DNA from: JBCDLI01 sp038745535
GTDB taxonomy: Bacteria; Pseudomonadota; Alphaproteobacteria; Rhizobiales; Rhizobiaceae
NCBI GenBank assembly: GCA_038745535.1
Contig: JBCDLI010000057.1
Coordinates: forward strand, 1 to 17,077
DNA length: 17,077 nt
Reading direction: 5' to 3'
Both the position numbers and the translations under genes were made by a program. This document shows positions 1 through 6,198 of the stretch, in pieces (within the stretch, counting starts at the first letter, position 1; the number at the start of each line of letters is the position of its first letter). The notes under the pieces are model-generated. The model was given only the letters and a program-made list of their open reading frames with translations. It had not been told where the DNA came from and did no database searches.

Positions 1-356
1 ATTGCCAGCGTTCCGACCGGTATGCCGCCTGGCATTTGCACGATTGAAAGAAGCGAATCCTGACCTGAAAGTGCTTTTGATTGGACCGGAACACCGAGAA
101 CCGGGAGCGTGGTGAGTGCGGCAGTCATGCCGGGGAGATGCGCTGCACCGCCTGCACCCGCAATTATCACATGGAAGCCATTTTCCTTCGCGGTTTTGGC
201 GAAATCGTACATTCGATCAGGCGTTCGGTGAGCGGAGACGATGCGCGCCTCAAAAGCAACGCCGAGTTCGTCGAGGACATCGGCGGCATGTTTCATTGTC
301 GGCCAATCGGATTGACTGCCCATAATAATCGCAACGCGTGGTTCGCTGTTTGTCAT
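1..356 (-). CDS. purE: 5-(carboxyamino)imidazole ribonucleotide mutase PurE, 3' end outside window
   Basis: This is the class I PurE mutase of purine biosynthesis, which moves the carboxyl group of N5-CAIR to make CAIR in the cytosol. The translation begins MTNSEPRVAIIMGSQSDW and goes on with the family signatures SAHRTPDRM, IIAGAGGAAHLPGM and GVPVQSKALSGQDS. These form the nucleotide-binding and active-site loops, including the SAHR histidine. About 118 residues are present; the last part, beyond MPGGIPVGTLA, is cut by the window edge. I chose the ATG at 356 because its length fits rhizobial PurE. An in-frame ATG at 365, directly after the stop of the upstream YdcH gene, would add MDT. Neither start has a clear Shine-Dalgarno sequence, so translation may be coupled to the upstream gene. 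purK often follows purE in this group but would lie outside. Confidence 0.96.
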   Translation of the reverse strand, partial: MTNSEPRVAIIMGSQSDWPTMKHAADVLDELGVAFEARIVSAHRTPDRMYDFAKTAKENGFHVIIAGAGGAAHLPGMTAALTTLPVLGVPVQSKALSGQDSLLSIVQMPGGIPVGTLA

Positions 357-365
357 GGTGTCCAT

Positions 366-569
366 TTAGGCAGGCATGTCTGGAATGAGTTGGCTTTGCA
401 GCTTCGCGAGCCGATCCTTCATGGTCAGCTTTTTCTTCTTAAGGCGCTGTGCGGCAAGGGGATCGGCACCAATTTGCGCCATGGCGTCTATCGCGACGCC
501 GAGATCTTTGTGCTCTTGGCTCAGCTTTGCAATGGCCAAGCGCAGATCAGCCTGTTCCTGTTCGTCCAT
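366..569 (-). CDS. YdcH family (DUF465) small coiled-coil protein, copy 1
   Basis: This is a 67-residue, highly charged helical protein beginning MDEQEQADLRLAIAKLSQEH. It carries the DUF465/YdcH pattern of a helix, a short polar turn, then RLKKKKLTMKDRLAKLQSQL. The family forms small helical hairpins of unknown function that are common in alphaproteobacteria, often as two or more copies. Its stop codon directly abuts a possible purE start at 365, so it is almost certainly co-transcribed with purE. No good Shine-Dalgarno sequence precedes the ATG. A second, sequence-distinct member lies divergently at 735-911. The family call is firm; the function is unknown. Confidence 0.85.
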   Translation of the reverse strand: MDEQEQADLRLAIAKLSQEHKDLGVAIDAMAQIGADPLAAQRLKKKKLTMKDRLAKLQSQLIPDMPA

Positions 570-605
570 GGCGCGGGAAGTGTCTCGATTTTGGAGGGAT
601 CGGCT

Positions 606-633
606 GCTATAATTTACGGGGCCGTTACCACAA
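606..633 (-). promoter_or_regulatory. Candidate promoter for YdcH-purE
   Basis: Read on the minus strand there is a -35-like TTGTGG (628-633), a 16-bp spacer and a -10-like TATAGC (606-611). It lies about 35 bp upstream of the YdcH ATG. On the plus strand the same place holds a perfect TATAAT (608-613), but no good -35 accompanies it. The region 570-734 separates two divergent YdcH genes and must hold promoters for both. The assignment rests on motif match alone. Confidence 0.35.
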
Positions 634-734
634 TTTTTCAGATTTCAAAATCCTACTACGCATCATTCGACAGACGAATTTTCCTGTGGCAGCATTTTTA
701 GTGTTGGGGCGAACCAAAAACTAGGAGGTATCCG

Positions 735-911
735 ATGTCACTAGAAGGCCATCTTGAAGCACTTGAGCGCAAACACCTTAAGCTTGAAGAGCAAATCTCA
801 AGCGCCTTTGGACGACCGGCACCGGATCAAACTGCTCTTTCTCAGATGAAACGCGAGAAGCTGAAGATAAAAGAAGAAATCGAGCGAATTCGAGTGCACA
901 CCGCGCATTGA
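735..911 (+). CDS. YdcH family (DUF465) small coiled-coil protein, copy 2
   Basis: This is a 58-codon gene with a strong Shine-Dalgarno sequence, AGGAGG at 723-728, seven bases before the ATG. The product begins MSLEGHLEALERKHLKLEEQ and ends with the typical DUF465 second helix, QMKREKLKIKEEIERI. It is a member of the YdcH/DUF465 family of short helical hairpins with no established function. It is transcribed away from the other YdcH gene (366-569) and shares little sequence with it beyond the family pattern, so this is an old paralogue pair rather than a recent duplication. The strong ribosome binding site suggests high expression. A G+C-rich hairpin lies 24 bp beyond the stop. Confidence 0.88.
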   Translation: MSLEGHLEALERKHLKLEEQISSAFGRPAPDQTALSQMKREKLKIKEEIERIRVHTAH

Positions 912-934
912 GACGAGCCGATAATGATCATGAC

Positions 935-958
935 GAGGCCGCCCGGGAGGGTGGCCTT
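935..958. terminator. Hairpin between converging genes, possible bidirectional terminator
   Basis: GAGGCCGCCC (935-944) and GGGTGGCCTT (949-958) form a ten-pair stem with G-U wobbles and the four-base loop GGGA. It sits between the stop of the YdcH gene and the last codon of the ArsR-type gene, which converge here. There is no strong T-run on either side (TTATTC on the plus strand), so it may be an inefficient or Rho-assisted terminator. Confidence 0.45.
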
Positions 959-1217
959 ATTCGTCCCAGAACTGGTCAATCCAAATATTTAACCGCGTGA
1001 AACCGTGGGAATTGAGTGAGTAGATGCGCTTTGTGCCATCTGCCTCAACGTCGACGAGGTTCGCGTCGAGCAACACTTTCAAGTGCTGTGACACTGCCGG
1101 ACGGGAAACGGGCAACTTCTTTGCCAGTTGATTTACCGTCGACGGCTCGCGTCGTAATTCTTCGAGAAGGAAGCGACGGTTGCCATCTGAAATTGCGTCG
1201 AAAATATCTATACCCAT
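957..1217 (-). CDS. Short ArsR-family winged-helix transcriptional regulator
   Basis: This 86-residue protein opens MGIDIFDAISDGNRRFLLEEL, the usual first helix of the ArsR/SmtB family. A helix-turn-helix follows at about residues 27-50 (VNQLAKKLPVSRPAVSQHLK), then the beta wing VDVEADGTKRIYSL. There are no cysteine pairs or histidine clusters, so a metal sensor is unlikely. It resembles the subgroup that usually sits next to an SRPBCC/AHSA1 protein, but no such partner is here. It also stops at FWDE, where relatives usually run on for about another 20 residues, so the dimerisation helix may be shortened. It is divergent from the ThiE-like gene. Its target is unknown. No Shine-Dalgarno sequence is visible. 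Confidence 0.82.
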   Translation of the reverse strand: MGIDIFDAISDGNRRFLLEELRREPSTVNQLAKKLPVSRPAVSQHLKVLLDANLVDVEADGTKRIYSLNSHGFTRLNIWIDQFWDE

Positions 1218-1237
1218 ACGTAAGTAGTGATCGACAA

Positions 1238-1266
1238 AGTATTTGTTGGCAAGCTCGACAGATCAA
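1238..1266 (-). promoter_or_regulatory. Candidate promoter for the ArsR-type gene
   Basis: On the minus strand, TTGATC (1261-1266) and AATACT (1238-1243) are separated by 17 bp, about 20 bp upstream of the ArsR-type ATG. The 125-bp divergent region also holds a TATATT (1275-1280) pointing towards the ThiE-like gene, but its -35 spacing is poor. No convincing operator palindrome was found here. Confidence 0.35.
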
Positions 1267-1342
1267 AAAGTTCGTATATTCAGCGGTGAAAATTCTGAGC
1301 AATTATCCACCCAATGGGCGCGATACTTTAGGTGAATAAACG

Positions 1343-1996
1343 ATGACAGACGCCCCGTATGTTCCAAGCCGTTTGGTTCTGGTTCTGCCCGAGCCCTTGG
1401 TCAAAACATTGGACACCGCATTGCTTGAAAGCGCGCTTGGTGGCGGCGACATCGCAAGCATTGTTGTTCCGCGATTTGGCTTGGCGGAAGCCGATTATGT
1501 ATCGGTTCTGGAAGATGTGATGGATGTTACTGCTGGGCGTGAAACCGCAGTCATTGCGGTTGACGATACGCGTCTCGCTGGACGCGCTGGCGTCGACGGC
1601 CTCATGATCACGACGGGCTCTGATGATCTGACCGACGCTTTGACGAAACAGTCTGACACGCTCTTCGTCGGCGTGGGCAATGTGAAGGGTCGCGACGAAG
1701 CGCTCAAGTTTGGCGAAGCGCGCCCGGATTTTCTATTCATCGGGCGCATTGGGAACGATATAAAGCCTGAGCCACATCCCAAGAACCTCGAATTGGCCAC
1801 ATGGTGGGCGCATTTGGTGGAGATCCCGTGTATTGTGATGGCGGGTAATGAGGTCGAGCATATTGATGATGCTGCAAAAACCGGTGCTGAGTTCGTTGCG
1901 CTGTCTGCAGCCGTCTTTGCCGACGGGCGCGATCCCGCAGCGTGTGTGGCAAGCGCAAATGAAATCTTGCAGAATTATCCATATGCCCAAGCATAG
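1343..1996 (+). CDS. Thiamine phosphate synthase-like (ThiE/TenI superfamily) TIM-barrel protein
   Basis: This 217-residue protein has the alternating pattern of a ThiE/TenI-type TIM barrel: strands RLVLVLPEP, ETAVIAVDD, LFVGVGN, DFLFIGRIG, PCIVMAGN and FVALSAAVF line up along the fold. The C-terminal phosphate-binding part (MAGNEVEHIDDAAKTGAEFV) is recognisable. True ThiE has a conserved histidine- and aspartate-containing GxHxGxxD stretch after the second strand; here the equivalent is GVDGLMITTGSDDL, so the usual substrate and magnesium ligands appear changed. No other thiamine gene is nearby. Rhizobial genomes carry such a gene in front of the Sel1-repeat gene and efp, so its link to thiamine is doubtful. 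A weak AGGTG lies ahead of the ATG. Its 3' end overlaps the next gene by 14 bases. Confidence 0.8.
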   Translation: MTDAPYVPSRLVLVLPEPLVKTLDTALLESALGGGDIASIVVPRFGLAEADYVSVLEDVMDVTAGRETAVIAVDDTRLAGRAGVDGLMITTGSDDLTDALTKQSDTLFVGVGNVKGRDEALKFGEARPDFLFIGRIGNDIKPEPHPKNLELATWWAHLVEIPCIVMAGNEVEHIDDAAKTGAEFVALSAAVFADGRDPAACVASANEILQNYPYAQA

Positions 1997-2978
1997 TAGA
2001 CGATCAGCAAGCCTTCTTTTCGGGGTATGTATGACTGTCTGCGGCGTACTGCCAGCTGCGGTTGCCGAGGAGGCGAAAGCCGGTAACGAAAAACCCGTTG
2101 AGATAGAGAAGGCTGAGCCGGTTCCATCGCGTTTTGGGGAGAGGCCAGCCGATGAAGCCTATGGTGCTTTCCAGCGCGGGCTGTACATCACGGCTCACAA
2201 TCTGGCGCTGCCCCGCGCGGAAGCCGGAGATGCAGCGGCGCAAACCCTTCTTGGTGAGATTTACTCGCGCGGATTGGGAAAACCGTTCAACCCGGAAGAG
2301 GCACTGTTTTGGTACGAAAAAGCAGCCGCTCAGGGCGTTCCCGAAGCGCAATTTCGCTATGGGGCCGCGCTTCTTGGTGAAGCCCAGCGCGAGGACGACG
2401 ATACCAAGCGCGCGGAGGGCCGACGACTCATGCAAGCAGCGGCGGACGCTGGCAATGGTCAAGCTTCGTTCAATCTTGCGCAGCTCATCATATCTGAGCG
2501 CCCCGGATCGTCTGGTCAAAGCGATGCGTTTGCGCTTTACATCGAGGCCGCTCGGGCAGATGTCCCAGACGCGCAATACGCCGTTGCGCAATATTATTCC
2601 CAAGGTGTTCTGCCCGTTACCACCGATTTGGAAACGGCTGCATTCTGGTTGGCGAAGGCAGCTAACGGTGGCTTCTCCGATGCGCAATTGGAATACGGTC
2701 AAATGCTGGTCAGCGGCCTAGGCGTCGAGCGGGACTTGGAGCTTGGTTATCGTTGGGTATTGCGTTCAGCACGCTCGGGTAATCTGCTCGCCCGCGCCGA
2801 AGTGGCGAAGCTTCTTTGGGGCGGCATCGGCACGCCACCGGACACCAAATCAGCCGCTGCCTGGTATATTTCTGCGCGGCGACAGGGGCTGAGAGACCGC
2901 GTCTTAGAAGATTTCTGGCTTGGACTTTCAGAAGAAACCCAGAGAACTGCGATTGATCTGGCAAACGAGCTTCTTTGA
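1983..2978 (+). CDS. Secreted Sel1-like repeat (SLR) protein
   Basis: I place the start at ATG 1983, which overlaps the previous stop by 14 bases. This gives 331 residues with a good signal peptide: MPKHSRRSASLLFGV, a hydrophobic core, then PAAVA before EEAKAG, with cleavage near residue 24. The mature part contains about six Sel1-type repeats, for example AEAGDAAAQTLLGEIYSRG, ALFWYEKAAAQGVPEAQFRYG, AADAGNGQASFNLAQL, AARADVPDAQYAVAQYYSQG and AANGGFSDAQLEYGQMLVSG. Such alpha-solenoids bind other proteins in the periplasm. Members next to efp are frequent in rhizobia, but I know of no defined role. A longer open frame upstream lies inside the ThiE-like gene and is not used. The overlap implies translational coupling. 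Confidence 0.88.
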   Translation: MPKHSRRSASLLFGVCMTVCGVLPAAVAEEAKAGNEKPVEIEKAEPVPSRFGERPADEAYGAFQRGLYITAHNLALPRAEAGDAAAQTLLGEIYSRGLGKPFNPEEALFWYEKAAAQGVPEAQFRYGAALLGEAQREDDDTKRAEGRRLMQAAADAGNGQASFNLAQLIISERPGSSGQSDAFALYIEAARADVPDAQYAVAQYYSQGVLPVTTDLETAAFWLAKAANGGFSDAQLEYGQMLVSGLGVERDLELGYRWVLRSARSGNLLARAEVAKLLWGGIGTPPDTKSAAAWYISARRQGLRDRVLEDFWLGLSEETQRTAIDLANELL

Positions 2979-3081
2979 CCTGCTAAGCCTGCGGCCTGCA
3001 TCTTGTCAGCGACGGGCAGATATGTTCATGCACGGCGGATTTTAACGTCGCCGATTGAGCGCGAAAGACGGACGTCATCCC

Positions 3082-3645
3082 ATGAAAATGAATGGTAACG
3101 AAATCAAACCTGGTAATGTCATTCAGCATGACGGTGGGCTCTGGGTCGCTGTAAAAACTGGCCATGTGAAGCCGGGCAAAGGTGGAGCGTTTGCGCAAGT
3201 TGAACTGAAAAATCTCATTGATGGGCGTAAGCTCAATGAGCGCTTTCGCGCTACGGAAACCGTTGAGCGCGTTCGTTTGGAGCAAAAGGACTTTCAATAC
3301 CTCTATGAAGAGGGCGACGCGTTGGTCTTCATGGACAATGAAACTTACGATCAGTTGCAGCTTCAAAAAGAGTTTGTCGGTGATCGTGCGTCGTTTCTAC
3401 AAGACGGTATGGTTGTGACGGTAGAGATGCACGAAGAGCGCCCAATCGGCATTCGCCTCCCCGATACGGTGGTGCTTGAAATTGCGGAGACCGAAGCGGT
3501 GGTCAAAGGGCAAACCGCTGCGAATTCATACAAGCCGGCGATTTTGGAAAATGGTGTCAGGGTTTCTGTGCCGCCATTTATCACACAGGGCGAAAAGATC
3601 ATCGTTGACACCAACGAACTCACCTATGTGAAGCGCGCCGACTAA
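3082..3645 (+). CDS. efp: Translation elongation factor P
   Basis: This 187-residue EF-P relieves ribosomes stalled on polyproline stretches by entering between the P and E sites. The start MKMNGNEIKPGN at 3082 matches rhizobial homologues; the in-frame TTG at 3055 is too far upstream. Domain I carries the loop VKPGKGGAF with the tip lysine at residue 33, the site that EpmA modifies in Escherichia coli. Domain II (LNERFRATETVERV, FMDNETYDQLQL) and domain III (VVKGQTAANSYKPA to VDTNELTYVKRAD) are complete. No epmA or epmB is in the window. It lies 103 bp after the Sel1-repeat gene, so it may have its own promoter, although I could not define one. A weak purine-rich tract (AAAGACGGA) precedes the start. 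Confidence 0.97.
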   Translation: MKMNGNEIKPGNVIQHDGGLWVAVKTGHVKPGKGGAFAQVELKNLIDGRKLNERFRATETVERVRLEQKDFQYLYEEGDALVFMDNETYDQLQLQKEFVGDRASFLQDGMVVTVEMHEERPIGIRLPDTVVLEIAETEAVVKGQTAANSYKPAILENGVRVSVPPFITQGEKIIVDTNELTYVKRAD

Positions 3646-3676
3646 CGCAAAACCAACCTGTTATCTGGAGTAGACC

Positions 3677-4483
3677 ATGGCCGTTTCTGCGATCATGAAT
3701 GTGATGATTGGCGCCGCGCGCAAGGCGGGCCGTGGTCTCGCGCGCGATTTTGGCGAGGTACAAAACCTTCAGGTTTCGGTGAAAGGGCCGGGCGACTTTG
3801 TAAGCCAAGCCGATACGCGCGCCGAGAAAACGATCCGCGAAGAGCTACAGCGTGCGCGACCTGATTATGGGTTTTTGATGGAAGAAAGCGGTGAGGTGAC
3901 CGGCAAAGATCATCAGCACCGTTGGATCGTTGACCCGCTCGATGGAACAACGAACTTTTTACATGGTATCCCAAGTTTCGCCGTCTCCATCGCGCTGGAA
4001 ACGCAGGGCAAACTCGTCGCCGGTGTGATCTATAATCCGGCGACCGACGAACTGTTTACTGCCGAACGGGGGCGTGGTGCATTTTCGAATGACCGCCGCA
4101 TGCGTGTTTCCGGCCGCCGGGAACTGACCGATTGCGTCGTTGGCACCGCTGTTCCGCATCTAGGTCGCGGCGATCATGGCAATTACCTCATTGAGTTGCG
4201 CAATGTGATGAACAATTGCATTGGTATCCGACAGTCTGGTTCGGTCGCCATGGGCTTAGCCTATGTCGCTGCAGGCCGCTTTGACGCATTCTGGGAAGAC
4301 AATTTGCAGCCTTGGGACATTGCCGCCGGTATTTTGCTCGTTCGCGAGGCCGGAGGGTTTGTCACCGATAAGAACGGTGGTGACAAAATGTTTGATACAG
4401 GCGGCTTTGTTGCTGGCAACGAGAAGATGGCGAAGCAGCTCCGCGACGTTCTCCATAAGCCTTTCAAGACCGCAAAAACTTGA
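3677..4483 (+). CDS. Inositol monophosphatase family protein (SuhB-like)
   Basis: This 268-residue member of the Mg2+-dependent, Li+-sensitive phosphatase family hydrolyses inositol-1-phosphate or similar sugar phosphates; some members (SuhB) also act in rRNA transcription. The metal ligands are present: E69/E70 in FLMEESGE, D86 and D89 in WIVDPLDGTTNF, and D214 in LQPWDIAAG. The GSVAMGLAYVAAGRFDAFWE segment is also typical. TGGAG in front of ATG 3677 acts as Shine-Dalgarno sequence. It lies 31 bp after efp, an arrangement that recurs in rhizobia, and its stop overlaps the start of the exporter gene. The substrate cannot be told from sequence, so I leave the symbol empty. Confidence 0.93.
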   Translation: MAVSAIMNVMIGAARKAGRGLARDFGEVQNLQVSVKGPGDFVSQADTRAEKTIREELQRARPDYGFLMEESGEVTGKDHQHRWIVDPLDGTTNFLHGIPSFAVSIALETQGKLVAGVIYNPATDELFTAERGRGAFSNDRRMRVSGRRELTDCVVGTAVPHLGRGDHGNYLIELRNVMNNCIGIRQSGSVAMGLAYVAAGRFDAFWEDNLQPWDIAAGILLVREAGGFVTDKNGGDKMFDTGGFVAGNEKMAKQLRDVLHKPFKTAKT

Positions 4484-5085
4484 GTGGACTAGCGACTTAT
4501 CTCGCTGGCTTCACGCTTGGACTTTCGCTGATCCTCGCGATTGGTGCACAAAACGCGTTTGTGCTGAGACAGGGCCTTCGGCGCGAGCATGTTTTCGCCG
4601 TCGTCAGCGTTTGCGCATTGTCCGATGTCATTTTGATTGCGGCAAGTGTGGCCGGTTTTGCCGTTGTTATGCGCAACGCGCCGTGGATTGGACCAGTGCT
4701 GACCTATGGCGGCGCAGCGTTTCTTTTATGGTACGGTCTCAAAAGTATTCGCGAAGCGTTTACCAAAGCTGACGCGTTGACGCCGACCGAAGACAAACGC
4801 GTACAGCTCAAAGCGGCAGTGATGACGTGTTTGGCGCTCACATGGCTTAATCCTCATGTTTATCTCGATACGGTTCTGGTTTTGGGTGCTGTTAGCGCGG
4901 ACTATACAAATAAGATCGCCTTCGCCGCAGGTGCTTCTACGGCGAGCATAATTTTCTTCTTTGTGCTCGGATACGGAGCGCGTCTGCTCGCGCCTGTTTT
5001 TGCCGATCCTCGCAGCTGGCAGGTCTTGGACGGTGTCGTGGGCCTATTCATGATCGGATTGGCGGTCAAATTGGTGTTCCTTTGA
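4480..5085 (+). CDS. LysE/ArgO family amino-acid exporter
   Basis: This 201-residue inner-membrane protein has about six hydrophobic segments. The LysE-family signatures are GAQNAFVLRQG at residues 22-32, near the N-terminal membrane segment, and TWLNPHVYLDT at 121-131. The latter is near identical to the motif of ArgO, the arginine exporter of E. coli, so export of arginine or lysine is likely. Exact substrate is inferred. The start is a TTG at 4480 that overlaps the previous TGA (TTGA), which implies translational coupling. No ATG or GTG gives the conserved N-terminus, since the nearby GTG at 4484 is out of frame and stops at once. No Shine-Dalgarno sequence is evident. Usually such exporters sit beside a LysR-type regulator; none is here. 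Confidence 0.9.
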   Translation: MSGLATYLAGFTLGLSLILAIGAQNAFVLRQGLRREHVFAVVSVCALSDVILIAASVAGFAVVMRNAPWIGPVLTYGGAAFLLWYGLKSIREAFTKADALTPTEDKRVQLKAAVMTCLALTWLNPHVYLDTVLVLGAVSADYTNKIAFAAGASTASIIFFFVLGYGARLLAPVFADPRSWQVLDGVVGLFMIGLAVKLVFL

Positions 5086-5096
5086 TGGTCACCTTG

Positions 5097-5120
5097 ACTG
5101 CGGCCTGAAACGGCCACAGT
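5097..5120 (+). terminator. Imperfect hairpin after the exporter gene
   Basis: ACTG-C-GGCC (5097-5105) pairs with GGCC-A-CAGT (5112-5120) around the loop TGAAAC, with one C/A mismatch. It lies 12 bp after the exporter stop. It is followed by TTCC rather than a T-run, so it is a weak terminator at best. A CTTGAC (5093-5098) overlaps it and could be a -35 element for the stator pair, but no good -10 follows. The stretch 5086-5160 holds nothing else apart from the next ribosome binding site. Confidence 0.35.
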
Positions 5121-5160
5121 TTCCGCCCACGTGATCGGGCGTAGTTCGGGAGGCTCGCAA

Positions 5161-6195
5161 ATGTCGGCCAGCACAGCCAGCAATGGTGCAAATGCAAAAG
5201 TCGGCTTCTTGGATCGCTACGATCCCGATCGACTGTCAAATCCCGCCGTTTTCCTTATTTCGATGGCTATATTTCTTGGCCTCGTTGGCTTTTTGGCGGC
5301 GATATTGTTTCGACAGATTACGTCCGCCTTCATGACCAATCCCGGACTGAACGGTCTCATCTTCGGTGTTCTGATCGTCGGAACGATCCTCGTCTTTCTG
5401 CAGGTCATCCGACTCTTTCGGGAAGTGAAATGGGTCAACTCATTCAAGTCCGGCGACACGTTTGGTGCTGAGCGAACCAACCCGCAATTGCTGGCGCCGA
5501 TGCGGGCGATGCTCATGCGCCAACAGAAGGGCTCCCTTTCGACCGGGTCGATGCGGTCCATTCTTGAATCGATTGCCACGCGTTTGGATGAAAGCCGTGA
5601 CATTTCGCGATATCTGACGGGTCTTCTCGTGTTCCTTGGTCTTCTCGGCACCTTTTGGGGCCTGCTCCAAACTATTGGTTCAATTGGATCGACTATTCAG
5701 GGCCTCGACGCGGGCGCAGGGACCACGACAGATATTCTGGACTCGCTCAAGATCGGCCTGTCTGAGCCCCTTGAAGGAATGGGGACCGCGTTTTCCTCAT
5801 CCCTTTTCGGGCTGTCCGGCTCTTTGGTGCTTGGCTTTCTCGATCTGCAGGCCGGGCGGGCCCAGAACCGATTTTACACCGAGCTTGAGAACTGGCTCTC
5901 GTCGGTTACCGAGATTGATGGTGATTTTGGTTCCGGCCCGGTCGCCGCTTCAGGCGACGTTTCTCAGGTGATGCAGCAGCTTCAGGCTTTGCAGTCAGGT
6001 GCCTCAGGCGATGCAAAAGTACAGGCTGCGCTGGCGAACTTGGCAGAGGGCATTCAGGGTCTGGTTAAGTCGATGCGATCCGAGCAGTTGATCATCCGCG
6101 AGTGGGTCGATGCTCAATCCGATGAGCGCAAGCAGATCACAGAGACGCTTGGAAAGATTTCCTCATCATTGGAAAAAATGGACAAGCGCGGCTGA
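5161..6195 (+). CDS. MotA/TolQ/ExbB-like proton channel protein
   Basis: This 344-residue protein has the MotA-type layout: membrane segments at about 29-50 and 64-86, a cytoplasmic loop (87-150), then two more at about 151-175 and 207-230. The last two carry the family core, GLLGTFWGLLQTIGSI and GMGTAFSSSLFGLSGSLVLG, which lines the ion path in MotA, TolQ and ExbB. A helical, polar cytoplasmic tail of about 110 residues follows (ending LGKISSSLEKMDKRG). The start at 5161 has a good Shine-Dalgarno, GGGAGG (5148-5153); an upstream in-frame GTG at 5131 lies before it and is rejected. The gene is 3 bp from its MotB-like partner. No flagellar, tol-pal or ExbB/TonB genes are near. Its job is unknown; it probably forms a proton-driven stator. 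Confidence 0.88.
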   Translation: MSASTASNGANAKVGFLDRYDPDRLSNPAVFLISMAIFLGLVGFLAAILFRQITSAFMTNPGLNGLIFGVLIVGTILVFLQVIRLFREVKWVNSFKSGDTFGAERTNPQLLAPMRAMLMRQQKGSLSTGSMRSILESIATRLDESRDISRYLTGLLVFLGLLGTFWGLLQTIGSIGSTIQGLDAGAGTTTDILDSLKIGLSEPLEGMGTAFSSSLFGLSGSLVLGFLDLQAGRAQNRFYTELENWLSSVTEIDGDFGSGPVAASGDVSQVMQQLQALQSGASGDAKVQAALANLAEGIQGLVKSMRSEQLIIREWVDAQSDERKQITETLGKISSSLEKMDKRG

Positions 6196-6198
6196 TCC

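Noticed and set aside
81..724. Plus-strand open frames over purE and the first YdcH gene
   Set aside because: They are opposite-strand shadows; purE and YdcH motifs are clear on the minus strand.
1848..1982. Longer N-terminus for the Sel1-repeat protein
   Set aside because: It lies inside the ThiE-like gene in another frame and would put 45 residues before a clear signal peptide.
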